NCBI GenBank assembly: GCA_963837365.1
Contig: CAWIMW010000001.1
Location: forward strand, 992,001 to 1,056,000
Direction: 5' to 3'
DNA from: CAWBXL01 sp963837365
Lineage (GTDB): Bacteria > Acidobacteriota > Terriglobia > Terriglobales > Acidobacteriaceae
Length of the DNA: 64,000 bases
Under the pieces are notes generated by a model, which worked only from the letters and a program-made list of their open reading frames with translations, had not been told where the DNA came from and did not search any database. Position 1 is the stretch's first letter. Every line of letters starts with the position of its first letter. The translations under genes were made by a program, and so were the position numbers. This document shows positions 54,123-64,000 of this stretch, in pieces.

Positions 54123-55790
54123 CTACTGGGGCGAGGTAGTTGGTGTGCTCGTGCTGGCGGCTGGAGCTCCCATCATGTTGCCGATTACGTCTCCCGAGAC
54201 GATCATCTCTACGCGACGATTTAGTTTCCGGCCTGCGGAGGTCCCATTGTCGGCGACCGGCTGAGTTTCGCCAAAGCCACGGGCGATGATGTTGTTCATG
54301 GAGACACCGGAATCCACCAGATAATCCCGCACCGAAGCGGCGCGTTTCTCCGAAAGCCGTTGATTGAATTCATCTCCACCGATGCTGTCGGTATGGCCTT
54401 CAACTTCCAGTCTTAATTCTGGATAAGCCAGCACGATGCCTGAAATTCTGGCCAGCCGTTCCCGCGCCGCAGATTTCAGGGTGTATTGTCCGCTGTCAAA
54501 AAGCACGTCGGGCATGTTGACCACCAGGCCGCGGGGCGTGTCGCGCGTTTCCAGAACCTGGTTCAGTTGCTTGAGCAGCCGGGCGCGCATTTCCTCCTTC
54601 TGACGGATGGCTTCGTCCGCCGCCAATCGTTGCCGCTCGGCTTCAGCCTGCGCTTTTTGTTGTTCCAATTGCGCCTGCGCACGGGCGGCATCAGCCGCCG
54701 CACGAGCCGCGTCGGCTGCGGCCTGCTGTTTCTCGGCTTCCATCTTGGCTTTCTCCGCTTCCACCTGGGCTTTCTCCGCAGCTAGAGTGTCGGCTTCCGC
54801 CTGGGCGCGCTTCCGCGCATCTTCTTCAGACTGGGCTTTGGCCGCAGCCTCCGCTTCAGCGGCAGCTTTAGCGTCGGCTTCCGCCTTGGCCCTCGCCGCT
54901 TCTATACGCCGTCTTTCCGCTTCTACTTTCTCCTGGTGTTTTTTCTGAAGAGTCAGCACGCGGGCATCTTCCGCCATCTGCGTCGCGCCACGGGAAGCCG
55001 TGCCGATCGGAGTTCGCCCTTGCTTGCGGCGGAGATAGTCTTCGGCGCGGTCCAACATGTCCTGCGCTTTCTTCAAGCTCTCGGCGGCATACTGGTCCGC
55101 ACCGGCCGCTTTGGCGATGGCCACTGCGTTGCGCGCCTCCAGCAAATCCACAGGAGTATTTGGGGGAGAAGTCGCCGAGGGAAGCTGGGTCGCGCTCACA
55201 TCCACGACATACTGATCTCCTTCCAGCATGTTAAAGCGGGCATCAATCGGTTGTTCAAAGCCCTTGGTTTCCTGGCGGATGATGTTTTCCATCACCACCA
55301 CATTGCTGGGCCGCACCACGGCAAAATACGGCTCTGCGGTAACGATCATGCCAAAGGCTTGTAGATCCGTCGTCACCTCAATCTTGGTCGAGCCATCCTC
55401 CGCGATAATTTCTCCCAGATTGACCGAACGCCCTTCCGGGGTGATGGCCCACAAGACGTAGGTAAGATACTGCGCCCCAAACTTGGTGGGAGGCCCCATG
55501 CGCTCGAATTTTGCATTGATCTGCAAGCGCCCTTCTTTGCTGTTCACCTTGGCGTCGCCATTGGCTTCCGGCATCAGCGAAGTGCCTTTGAAATCAACCT
55601 TGGTCGAGCCTCCACGATGGCGATAGTTCACCGCCTTGGTGCTGCGTGCAACCACTTTCACGCGGAACACCGGCATCTCATCCATGGGCTCCACTTGGGT
55701 GGAATTCTGCTGGGGCTCAGTGGCACTCTGCTGGGCGGCGACGCTCATTGCGATCAGCAACAGACCGAGCAGACTAATGAGTTTCTTCAT
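54123..55790 (-). CDS. OmpA-family outer membrane protein with Ala-rich coiled coil
   Basis: 555 residues from MKKLISLLGLLLIAMSVAA (signal peptide). An N-terminal ~270-residue domain is followed by a long Ala/Glu/Lys-rich coiled-coil region (residues ~275-430). The C-terminus is an OmpA-type peptidoglycan-binding domain: FDSGQYTLKSAARERL, LRLEVEGHTDSIGG, QRLSEKRAASVRDYL. It probably spans the periplasm between outer membrane and peptidoglycan. The extreme composition of the coiled coil creates long false antisense frames. Confidence 0.85.
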   Translation of the reverse strand: MKKLISLLGLLLIAMSVAAQQSATEPQQNSTQVEPMDEMPVFRVKVVARSTKAVNYRHRGGSTKVDFKGTSLMPEANGDAKVNSKEGRLQINAKFERMGPPTKFGAQYLTYVLWAITPEGRSVNLGEIIAEDGSTKIEVTTDLQAFGMIVTAEPYFAVVRPSNVVVMENIIRQETKGFEQPIDARFNMLEGDQYVVDVSATQLPSATSPPNTPVDLLEARNAVAIAKAAGADQYAAESLKKAQDMLDRAEDYLRRKQGRTPIGTASRGATQMAEDARVLTLQKKHQEKVEAERRRIEAARAKAEADAKAAAEAEAAAKAQSEEDARKRAQAEADTLAAEKAQVEAEKAKMEAEKQQAAADAARAAADAARAQAQLEQQKAQAEAERQRLAADEAIRQKEEMRARLLKQLNQVLETRDTPRGLVVNMPDVLFDSGQYTLKSAARERLARISGIVLAYPELRLEVEGHTDSIGGDEFNQRLSEKRAASVRDYLVDSGVSMNNIIARGFGETQPVADNGTSAGRKLNRRVEMIVSGDVIGNMMGAPAASTSTPTTSPQ

Positions 55791-55904
55791 GGGGTATCCT
55801 CGAGGCGTAGTTTTCGGCAAAATTCTCAATCTATTATGGTTCCACACAGGGGTAACACTCTGGAAGTGCCGTAAGGGTTACCTGGCCGGCAGCTAAGGGT
55901 CAAT

Positions 55905-56474
55905 TTGCCATGCTGCCCTTCGGTAAGCAAGACTATATGGCTCGGCAATGGAGGACTTACGGGATCGTTGCTTATCCTTACGGGTACGATGGGGGCGGGC
56001 AAGACAAGCGTTCTGGGGGAAGCGTCAGACATTCTTGCCCAGCGCAGGATCGTCCATGCAGCAATCGACGTGGATGCGCTCGGCCTTGCCCATGTTCCGC
56101 CTGGAGCTTGCAACGATGATGTGATGTACTCCAATCTTCAATCTGCCTGCGAGAATTATGCTGCTCTCGGAGTGCAGCGGTTCCTTCTGGCGCGGGCCTT
56201 GGAAGGCCGTGTTGATCTGGAACGCTGTCGCAACATGGTTCCAGCCGCAGATACGTTGGTCTGCCGGCTCACGGCTAGCATCGCAGCGATGGAGCAGCGC
56301 GTAAGGATGCGCGAAACAGGCATATCGCAGCGGGAATATGTCGCTCGCGTTGCGAAATTGAATGTCATCCTTGACGGCGCGCGGCTGGAGGATTTTGCCG
56401 TCTCTAACGAAGATCGTTCCTTGACTGATGTTGCGCTGGAAATGCTTATCAACGCTAAATGGATTTCAAACTGA
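55905..56474 (+). CDS. P-loop protein of unknown function (kinase-like)
   Basis: About 189 residues if the TTG at 55905 is used, though a start near 55968 is possible because no strong ribosome site is seen. The Walker A motif GTMGAGKTS is clear at about residue 27. Further blocks are IVHAAIDVDALGLAHVPPG and DTLVCRLTASIAAMEQRV. It resembles small nucleotide or sugar kinases of the AAA-33 type, but the family is not certain. It ends 14 bases before the thiolase gene. Confidence 0.6.
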   Translation: MPCCPSVSKTIWLGNGGLTGSLLILTGTMGAGKTSVLGEASDILAQRRIVHAAIDVDALGLAHVPPGACNDDVMYSNLQSACENYAALGVQRFLLARALEGRVDLERCRNMVPAADTLVCRLTASIAAMEQRVRMRETGISQREYVARVAKLNVILDGARLEDFAVSNEDRSLTDVALEMLINAKWISN

Positions 56475-56487
56475 CCCATTGCCGAAT

Positions 56488-57693
56488 ATGATCAACGCGT
56501 TTATTTGCGAGGGAGTCCGTACCCCCATCGGGAGATACGGAGGAGCGCTGGCCCAGGTCCGCACCGACGATCTGGCAGCCCATCCTCTGAAAGTATTGCG
56601 GGCGAAGTTCGCTGGGGGCGACTGGGAAGCCATCGACGAAGTCATCTATGGATGTACCAACCAGGCGGGGGAAGACAATCGCAATGTCGCGCGCATGGCG
56701 TTGCTGCTGGCGGGGATTCCGAAATCTGTGCCGGGAGTGACGGTGAACCGCCTGTGCGCATCGGGCATGGAAGCAGTTGCCTCCGCGGCACGGGGCATAG
56801 CCAGCGGCGAAATTTCCCTGGCCATCGCGGGCGGGGTAGAGAGCATGAGCCGCGCTCCGCTGGTGATGCCGAAAGCCACCTCCGCATTCTCTCGCAATGC
56901 AGAAATTCATGACACCACCCTGGGCTGGCGCTTCGCCAATCCGGTCATGCAGAAGATGTATGGAAACATCTCCATGGGCGAAACCGCCGAGAACGTGGCG
57001 GCGAAATACGAAATCGGACGCGCAGCCCAGGACGCATTCGCGCTGCGTTCTCAGCAGAGGACAGCGGCCGCGCTAAAGGCTGGTTTCTATGACGGAGAAA
57101 TCGCGCCGGTAGACGTTCCCCTGGGAAAAGGCAAAGTAAGCTCGGTCACCCACGACGAGCACCCGCGGCCTGATACCACGCTCGAAGCTCTGGCCAGGCT
57201 GAACACTCCCTTCCGCGAAAACGGGACGGTGACCGCCGGCAACGCCTCCGGGATTAATGACGGCGCGTGCGCCATGTTCGTGGCCTCGGAAACCGCCGCG
57301 GCCAGGTTCGGCCTGACGCCCATAGCCCGAATCGTCGGCGCCAACGCCGCCGGAGTCGATCCGAACTTCATGGGAATAGGCCCGATCCCCGCGACAAGAA
57401 AACTACTGGACCGCCTGAAGCTGACCATCGGCGACATAGATTTTTTCGAACTGAACGAAGCTTTCGCCGCGCAGGTGCTGGCCATCACGCGTGACTTCGG
57501 CCTGCCGGATGACAGCGAGAAGGTGAATCCCAACGGCGGGGCGATTGCTTTGGGGCACCCGCTGGGAATGAGCGGGGCCCGGTTGGTGCTGACTGCGGCG
57601 CGACAACTTGAGCGTTCCCAAGCACGTTGCGCCTTGGCCTCGATGTGTGTGGGAGTAGGGCAGGGAATGGCGATTCTTTTAGAGCACACCTAA
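56488..57693 (+). CDS. Thiolase, beta-ketoadipyl-CoA/acetyl-CoA acyltransferase type
   Basis: 401 residues from MINAFICEGVRTPIGRYGGALA. The nucleophile Cys90 (NRLCASGMEAV), the GHPLGMSGAR His (about 357) and CVGVGQG with Cys near 387 are all present. The length and the N-terminal motif fit the PcaF/PaaJ branch more than the acetoacetyl-CoA thiolases. It cleaves 3-oxoacyl-CoA with CoA. Whether its role is aromatic degradation or fatty acid oxidation is not determined. Confidence 0.9.
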   Translation: MINAFICEGVRTPIGRYGGALAQVRTDDLAAHPLKVLRAKFAGGDWEAIDEVIYGCTNQAGEDNRNVARMALLLAGIPKSVPGVTVNRLCASGMEAVASAARGIASGEISLAIAGGVESMSRAPLVMPKATSAFSRNAEIHDTTLGWRFANPVMQKMYGNISMGETAENVAAKYEIGRAAQDAFALRSQQRTAAALKAGFYDGEIAPVDVPLGKGKVSSVTHDEHPRPDTTLEALARLNTPFRENGTVTAGNASGINDGACAMFVASETAAARFGLTPIARIVGANAAGVDPNFMGIGPIPATRKLLDRLKLTIGDIDFFELNEAFAAQVLAITRDFGLPDDSEKVNPNGGAIALGHPLGMSGARLVLTAARQLERSQARCALASMCVGVGQGMAILLEHT

Positions 57694-57866
57694 GCGCGGA
57701 AGAGGGGAGCAGGTCTTCCATGTCTGCTTCTCGGAGCTTTTGGGCGGAGCAGGGCTTTTGCCCTGCGTTAAGTGCGCAAGTCCCGGCTTTAGCCGCCGGG
57801 GTACCTTAGTGATAACGCATGAAAATGAACACCTTAGTGGTATGTATGTAGGATCATCCGTTCCTC

Positions 57867-59003
57867 ATGTCACGCACGTATCTAGTTGTCGCCATAGCAA
57901 TACTGTTCGGATCAAGCATTTCCTGCAAAAAGTCTCCTCCGCCTGCCCCGTTGACAATCGAGGTTTTGCTGTATCGTTCAGCGGACATTGCCTTGGAACT
58001 TCGACGCGCAGACTACAGCTTTGCTCTAAACACTCCCACCTTGCGTAGCAAACGCCCAGTCAAGGTGCAGATGGATGGATTGGACTATGTCGATTTTCCA
58101 AAGCGACTGAGGAACTCCGCGCCAGATGTTTTGATTTTTGATTCCATTAACCTCCTTCCTAACGACAAATCTGTACTCGAACAACTGGGACAGTCCACTG
58201 CTGTGTGTGGCCCTCATCCTGCATTCATACCCAATGCTGTTACCGGCGAAAGGCGCGAAGCCGCCGAAATGTATCGGGGCTTCATGGCCGCCCACTGCAA
58301 AGTGGTTGTGCCTCCGCCTGCACCTGTTGCTGAAAGTCCGCCATCTGCGGCGGAAAAGGAAGTAGTAAAGGACCCTAACCGCCCAGTTTGCAACAGTGCG
58401 CGATGCGGAAAGATCAAGGAATTCCTCAAGCGCCACTATTGCGGTGAATCGCCATTTGGAAACGGTCCCGATGATGGATGTGACATTCGCATCGATAGGA
58501 AGCCGGTCACAGGAACCAGAGTAACAGCAGACTATGTTTGTAGATGGAACGAAACTGACACAACTTCCAAGTGTGAGCAAAAGGAAAAACCATCGCCCGA
58601 AATCCGTGAAGTCCTGCTTCGCGAAATGCGAAGTATCGGGCTGCCGCCAAAAGCAGAACAAGACGTCTACTTCACCGTTTTAGATTCCAAGTCCGGTTGG
58701 TCCCTCATGGCAGCTAAGTACAGGCTAATAGAGGGACTCAATCTCACGATTGCAGAGATTATTCTGGTAGCTGACCAAAGCAAACAAATTCATGTCTTGC
58801 GCAAATTACCTCTGCGAAAAACAGATGCTGATGTGCCTAACGTCACCACGTGGTCTCCAGTTGACATCGCCGATACAGACGGCGACGGGAGCGTGGAGAT
58901 CGTTTTAGAGGCAGATGCTTACGAAGACCATTGGTTCGAGGTTATCGACACTCAGGATGGCGCCTTCCAAACCATCTTTTCAGGTCTTGGGTACTACCTA
59001 TAG
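57867..59003 (+). CDS. Lipoprotein with a C-terminal repeat-like domain
   Basis: 378 residues. A lipobox FGSSISC sets the lipid-modified Cys near residue 20. The middle has a Pro-rich stretch, many cysteines (CNSARCG, HYCGES, DDGCDIRI, YVCRW) and a C-terminal segment DIADTDGDGSVEIVLEADAY like FG-GAP/VCBS-type calcium-loop repeats. No enzyme motif was identified. The stop is convergent with the S53 protease and overlaps its corrected end by six bases. Confidence 0.68.
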   Translation: MSRTYLVVAIAILFGSSISCKKSPPPAPLTIEVLLYRSADIALELRRADYSFALNTPTLRSKRPVKVQMDGLDYVDFPKRLRNSAPDVLIFDSINLLPNDKSVLEQLGQSTAVCGPHPAFIPNAVTGERREAAEMYRGFMAAHCKVVVPPPAPVAESPPSAAEKEVVKDPNRPVCNSARCGKIKEFLKRHYCGESPFGNGPDDGCDIRIDRKPVTGTRVTADYVCRWNETDTTSKCEQKEKPSPEIREVLLREMRSIGLPPKAEQDVYFTVLDSKSGWSLMAAKYRLIEGLNLTIAEIILVADQSKQIHVLRKLPLRKTDADVPNVTTWSPVDIADTDGDGSVEIVLEADAYEDHWFEVIDTQDGAFQTIFSGLGYYL

Positions 59004-61607
59004 TGGCCGCCCGTCACCATACAGCGTAAATGCCGCCGTCTTGTTGTACCCACTACCCGCAGTAATCGTGATGGTCGAGTTAGCAACGTTCGCAGTAATC
59101 GCCCGAGTAAGGTTCAGCCTCACACTCTCGCTACAGCCAAAGTGAATCCGGAGACATTCACCACCACGGTGGCAGTCCGCGCCATGCCTCCTCCACTGGC
59201 GTTGACGGTCAGCGTGTAAGTTCCCGTCGTCATTGTAGTGGCGGCGGAAATCCTCAAGGTACTGCTACCAGAACCCGGAGAGTTGGCACTTGTGAGGGAC
59301 AAGCTCGCCGTCATCCCAGGCGGCTTCCCGCTCACGCTAAGACTTACCGCCGACCTGAATGTGGAGAAGATGGCGGTCCGAAACGGAGACCATCCTGCGC
59401 GTGCCCACAATAACGCTTGCGGAACGGACAGAAGTGGCAAAGGTAAATGTGGCGGGCACGGTAACGACCAAGTTCATGGAAGTAGATATGGAAATCCCGC
59501 CGGATGCAGCCCTGATTATGAGTGGATACGTTCCCGCTCGCACACTCGAGCTAGCGGCAAAACTCAGCACGGTCATACCCGACCCGGACGCGGACAATGT
59601 GTTTGGATTGAAGTTGGCGGTGACTCCTGCGGGAAGTCCTGCGACCGACAGCACCACCGGGGCATTGAAGTGGCTATTCACACTCACGCTAACCCTGACA
59701 TTCGAACTGTTTGCCGCAGCCAGGCTCACGCTAGCGGGAGTGCTCAACAAGGCCGAAGGAGGCGCCGGGGCACTGCCTTCACTCCAGTGGGTAACCAGCA
59801 TATTGGCGTCGACGGATCCCAGCCCCGCGGCGAGATCGTATCCAGCCGCGGCATTGAATCCAATCACGCCAGGCACAGTATTGCTTCCAGATGTAGTGTC
59901 GTGAAATACCGCAGCCTTGCCCGAATTTTGCCGGTCGGCCAGGGTATAGAAAATGGGGTTGACGTTGCCTTGCGGTGTTGCCGTGCTTTGCACCACTAAG
60001 GCCATGATTCCAGCCAAAGACGGCGACGCCGCGGAGGTCCCGCCCAGCAGCATAAGTCCACCGTTCATGTAGACGAGATATCCGTCGTGTACCGCCGCAG
60101 TCAGCGAAACATCGGGCACATCGCGTTTGCCATCGGCAGGAACCCCCGTGCCGGTTTGCCAGAAAGGTTTGGAGTAAACCGAGCTGGCTCCTCCTCCTCC
60201 CGCCCAGAGCCCGGAGTTGCCGCTCTCGTTCCAAACTTTCTCCGGGATATAACTTTGCGCCGAAGCCTGCGTCGTGGAAGCGTTAAAAGACGACCAATAC
60301 AATCCCGGATTCGTTGTGTCATCAAGCTGCGTGCCGCCTACACACACGCTGTAAGAAGAAGAACACAGGCCATTGATCCCGCGTCCATGTGTACCGGAAG
60401 ATGCGGAGGATGAGTCGCATCCCGCGGCCCCGCTGTCTCCGGAAGAAACGAAGACAGTGATGCCCTCCGCTGCCGCCTGTTGCCACAGGCTATTGATGAA
60501 AGTGTTTCCCGAAGATCCCAGCGCCGCTTCGCAAAGCCCGAAGCTCACGCTCATGACCGGAGCAACGTTGTGGTTCACCGCATACTGGGCGGACAAATAC
60601 ACTCCATCGCTGGAATTAGTCGAAGCCGACACCACAAACTTCACCGTCGCATTTTTGGCGATGGCACCAGACCACTCCACATCCAGCACCGCCTCGGATT
60701 CTTCGTTCGCATTTAAGATTCCCGGATCGTGGCCGTTCAAAATGATCTGCGGATCGCGGGCCGGCAGCCCAAAGTTGCTGCGAAAGCTGCGTACGTCCGC
60801 CAGGTCTAGGTTCGAGCGTCCAATGATGGCGATGCTCTGGCCAGAACCGTCCGTGAGGTTCTGATACAACGGCGTCAAATTGTAGATGGTGGCAAAATCC
60901 GCTGGAGTCAGGTAGTGCGACTTTCCGCTGGTGAAATTGGGGGAGGGGGAGGGAACTGGGTTGTAAGCCGGCGTCACATGCATGGGCTCAGTCCGGAAGT
61001 CATGCAGCGAAACAATCCCGCCGACCACTCCGGCAAATGCCCGGGGAATTTCTGGTTCGCTTTCATTGGCATGATGGACTTCGCCATCTACCTTGTAGCT
61101 TTGTATTCGAGTGTGAAAAGCAGCCGCCACTTGGCCGGCATTACCATTGAATACAATGGAGCGCCGTCCGGGAGCAACTTCCTCCACGTTCATGCCGTGC
61201 GATTCCAGCCACTTCACTACTAGAGCAATGTCGCCTTCCGATGCGCCAAAGAGTTCGCCGAAGTGCTCAGGGGTGATCCACTGGTGGTAATTAGGGGAAC
61301 TGCTGTCCTGCTGTTGTGACAATAGATCGTCCAGTGCTGCCTGCTGTGCAGCGTCGGGAGTCAGGACCAGCATCATGCGATCCATGCGGAAGTTTTGCGC
61401 GACCGGTTTCAGGCGGAATTCTGGCTGCGCCAGCGGATGGAGATTGCCGGACAAAACAATTCGCTGCGTGTCATCCACTGGCCGGACTACACGGTCCTGG
61501 GCATAGGCCAGCAAGGGACTCTTAGGTTCAAGGTTTTGTGCTTGGGCGATCGGCAGGATGGCAAAACATGTCCCCAATGCAAGAGACAGCAACAATCTCA
61601 AATTCAT
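58998..61607 (-). CDS. Secreted S53 (kumamolisin-type) serine protease, two frameshifts as read
   Basis: About 869 residues after joining frames. A signal peptide, a pro-kumamolisin propeptide (SPNYHQWITPEHFGELFG, about residues 100-120) and the S53 catalytic domain: Glu and Asp in ESEAVLDVEW, and the nucleophile in GGTSAASPSLAG. C-terminal Ig/BACON-like repeats follow. One extra base near 59389 and a one-base loss near 59136 shift the frame within the repeats and cancel, so the total is 870 codons ending at 58998. It degrades proteins at low pH outside the cell (family knowledge). Confidence 0.88.
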
Positions 61608-61821
61608 GAGCGACCTCTAATGGGATGGAGGCGTATCGTCCATTAAGCCGGACTAGCCCTTAGAGCGGGCATCGGCAAGTTGGAGCAGGACTGTAGAGGA
61701 GTGGGTATTTTCGTGAATAACAGAAGTAACGCAGAAATCAGGTTAGACGTTTAGAATAACGATTTCGTACTCAACTACGTCAGATAAGTCACTCAGCCGT
61801 AAAAATCGGGTCGGAGGATTC

Positions 61822-64000
61822 ATGAAGCTACGCCTGAAATGTGCAGTTGTGCTGGTCTTGATTTGTGCCACGTGGGCCTGGGCAGGAGATGCAATTCCCA
61901 AAGCCGCCTGGAAACGTCCCATCGGTCTTCCGCTGGAAAATGCCGGAGGCGTCAAGCCGCAACTTAAGGGTGGAATGATCGACGACGGCTACTGGCAAGG
62001 CGCGCCCGTCGGAGGGTTCGGCGCAGGCACATTCTCCCGCACCTATCGCGGCGATTTTTCCCGCTGGCACATCAAGGGAGGCGTGCACAAATATCAGACG
62101 ATCTGGGCGAACCAGTTCGCCATGTATCAGAAGTCGGAGGGCGCGTCTGAAGGCACGGCGCAGGTGCTGACCGCCACGCACCCAGATGGAAACCAGCTTG
62201 CCAACTGGAAATGGGACTACCCAGTGGGAGCAGGCGATTATTACTCGCTCTACCCCAAATCCTGGTACGACTACAAATGGGAAAAATTCCCCGCGCAGGT
62301 GACGCTGGAGCAGTTCTCGCCGATCCTCCCCGACAATTACAAAGAGAGCAGCTACCCGGTTGCCGTCTATCGCTGGCATGCGGAGAATCCTACTGACAAG
62401 GCAGTCACCGTTTCAGTTCTGCTCAGCTGGCAGAACTTGTTGGGAGCGTTCCGGACATTTGGTCTGGACTTTGCGGGGGCACAGTATGCCGGCAACATCA
62501 ATCAATTCGTTAGCGAGCCTGCCGCAGGCGGGGCCATCAAGGGCATCGTCTTTGATCGCGAGCGTCCCAAAGGAGTTCCCGAAGAATGGGACGGCCAATG
62601 GGTCATCGCTACGCAGGAAGCTCCCGGCACCGAAGTGAGCTATCAAACCACATGGGTTGACGGGGCCAAAGGCGACAATACCGCCAGCGGGCTTTGGCAG
62701 GCTTTTGCCAGCGACGGCCGTCTGCCCAACAGCAACAAATCCTGGATCAGCAGCGGTGAGCAGATCAATGGCGCAATTGCCGTCAGGTTCACGCTGAAAC
62801 CGGGCGAGAAGCGCACAGTCCCCATGGTGATTTCCTGGGACATGCCGGTGGTGCAATTCGGTTCCGGCCGCAAATGGTATCGACATTACACGGAATTCTT
62901 CGGCGCGGATGGAAAGAACGGCTGGAAAATCGCCCGCGAAGGCCTGCTCAATGCCACCAAGTGGAGCGATGCCATTGATGCATGGCAGGCTCAATACGTC
63001 AACGACGACAGCAAGCCGTTGTGGTATCGGGGAATGTTGTTCAACGAAATGTACATCCTCGCCGATGGCGGATCATTCTGGGGACACCAGATCGGCGCGG
63101 CACCCCAGACCCGTGACACCTTCAGTTTCATGGAGTGCTATGACTATCCGTTCTACGGAACGCTCGATGTGCGCTTCTATGGCTCCATGCCGTTGACCAA
63201 ATTCTGGCCGGAGCTGGACAAGCAAGCGCTCCGCCAATTTGCCGACACCGTCCCACGGGAGTGGCCGGATAAACAGGTGTGGGCGTGGAAGACCCTGCAA
63301 ACCGGCGAATTGAATTACAAAATAAGAAAGATCAAGGGAGCAGTCCCGCACGATCTGGGGGTGCCGCAGGAAGACCCATTCCTTCAGCCCAATCAATTCA
63401 ACTGGCAGAACACCAGCGACTGGAAGGACCTCAACAGCAAATTTGTCCTGATGATCTACCGCGATTACGTTTTCGGGGGAAAGAAAGACGCAGCATTTCT
63501 CCGCGACACCTGGCCGGCGGTGCAGGAAGCCCTCGAGCATCTGAAGAAATACGACCGCAACGGCGATGGCATTCCTGAAAACGACGGCTTTCCCGACCAG
63601 ACCTACGATGTCTGGGTCGTCCGCGGAGAAAGCGCGTATACAGGCGGCCTCTGGCTGGCGGCCCTACGAGCAGCCGAAGAAATTGCCCACGCATTGAATG
63701 ATGTCAAAGCCGCAACCAGCTACCATGATCTGTTCGCCAAAGCCCAGGCCAGCTACATCAAGAAACTTTGGAACGGCGAATACTTTAGCTATGACACGCT
63801 CAGCGAATACAAAGACAACGTGCAGGCCGACCAGCTGGCCGGACAGTGGTATGCGGACATGACCGGCCTGGGCGACCTGGTCCCCAAGGAAATGCGGCAA
63901 AAAGCGCTGAAGAAAATTTATGACTACAACGTGATGAGGTTTGCCAAAGGCGAGATGGGCGCAGTCAACGGCATGGCGGCCGACGGCAGCATCATCAAGA
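61822..64000 (+). CDS. GH116-family glycosidase (partial, runs off the window)
   Basis: Starts at ATG 61822 with a GGAGG-like site (TCGGAGGATTC) upstream, and has a signal peptide (LKCAVVLVLICATWAWA). The open frame holds 726 codons to the window end, with no stop. The N-terminal beta domain and catalytic segments match the non-lysosomal beta-glucosidase/xylosidase family GH116: DGIPENDGFPDQTYDVWVV and SAYTGGLWLAAL, the region containing the known acid/base Asp. It is probably secreted and acts on glycosides. The C-terminal part lies outside the window. Confidence 0.9.
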   Translation, partial: MKLRLKCAVVLVLICATWAWAGDAIPKAAWKRPIGLPLENAGGVKPQLKGGMIDDGYWQGAPVGGFGAGTFSRTYRGDFSRWHIKGGVHKYQTIWANQFAMYQKSEGASEGTAQVLTATHPDGNQLANWKWDYPVGAGDYYSLYPKSWYDYKWEKFPAQVTLEQFSPILPDNYKESSYPVAVYRWHAENPTDKAVTVSVLLSWQNLLGAFRTFGLDFAGAQYAGNINQFVSEPAAGGAIKGIVFDRERPKGVPEEWDGQWVIATQEAPGTEVSYQTTWVDGAKGDNTASGLWQAFASDGRLPNSNKSWISSGEQINGAIAVRFTLKPGEKRTVPMVISWDMPVVQFGSGRKWYRHYTEFFGADGKNGWKIAREGLLNATKWSDAIDAWQAQYVNDDSKPLWYRGMLFNEMYILADGGSFWGHQIGAAPQTRDTFSFMECYDYPFYGTLDVRFYGSMPLTKFWPELDKQALRQFADTVPREWPDKQVWAWKTLQTGELNYKIRKIKGAVPHDLGVPQEDPFLQPNQFNWQNTSDWKDLNSKFVLMIYRDYVFGGKKDAAFLRDTWPAVQEALEHLKKYDRNGDGIPENDGFPDQTYDVWVVRGESAYTGGLWLAALRAAEEIAHALNDVKAATSYHDLFAKAQASYIKKLWNGEYFSYDTLSEYKDNVQADQLAGQWYADMTGLGDLVPKEMRQKALKKIYDYNVMRFAKGEMGAVNGMAADGSIIK

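Noticed and set aside
54486..54948. Long plus-strand Ala/Ser-rich and Arg-rich frames
   Set aside because: They are shadows of the Ala/Glu/Lys-rich coiled coil of the OmpA-family gene on the other strand.
59337..59999. Plus-strand frame of about 250 residues
   Set aside because: It is antisense to the S53 protease repeat region and shows no coding features.

Overview
The window reads as a chromosomal stretch of an Acidobacteriota genome, most likely class Terriglobia. Pointers are the PadR regulator plus ~890-residue duplicated MacB/FtsX permease pair (the acidobacterial ADOP arrangement), a secreted S53 (kumamolisin-type) protease, a Tat-exported GH43 enzyme, a GH116 enzyme, a receiver-TonB fusion, and many families typical of that phylum. 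This assignment is inference from gene content; no rRNA is present. No phage, plasmid or CRISPR locus was seen.

Layout. 1-7.8 kb: end of a radical-SAM-like gene, a DUF6188-like protein, a Lon-N-terminal-like protein, an SDR, a TPR protein, a Cys-rich small protein overlapping an acyl-CoA thioesterase, a group II PLP decarboxylase, a methyltransferase and a hexapeptide acyltransferase. 7.9-12.5 kb: APC permease, overlapping D-aminoacylase-like amidohydrolase, M48 protease. 12.6-17.7 kb: orphan Phd-like antitoxin, uvrB, receiver-TonB fusion, membrane protein. 17.9-25.1 kb: PadR-ADOP operon, large secreted metallopeptidase, CHASE4-HAMP-PAS sensor. 25.2-32.8 kb: lpd-aceF-aceE pyruvate dehydrogenase operon facing a divergent XRE regulator. 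32.9-34.7 kb: a tiny predicted secreted peptide, two membrane proteins, tRNA-Cys and tRNA-Gly. 34.7-43.4 kb: ABC ATPase, degenerate receiver, PhzF, 1-Cys peroxiredoxin, a molybdenum hydroxylase pair with MocA-like, XdhC-like and IscU-like genes, STAS protein. 43.7 kb: tRNA-Sec. 43.9-50.6 kb: small membrane protein, GH92 remnant, NTF2-like secreted protein, hydrolase, GH43 enzyme, VapBC, and a papain-like lipoprotein protease with a lipoprotein partner. 50.8-64 kb: pntA1-pntA2-pntB, an HTH protein, an OmpA protein, a P-loop protein, a thiolase, a lipoprotein, the S53 protease and the start of a GH116 gene.

Three signals stand out beyond the gene list. (1) A family of long imperfect palindromes (2926-3045, 6897-7019, 10914-11095), each pairing one arm of each of two subtypes, and a second REP-like hairpin family. 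(2) Six genes, including the housekeeping gene uvrB, carry single-base frameshifts (nine in total), which points to residual sequencing errors. (3) Several candidate uncharacterised gene pairs: secreted peptide plus membrane proteins, lipoprotein cysteine protease plus lipoprotein, and permease plus an amidohydrolase that lacks the first metal-binding HxH motif. None is proven to be a new system.
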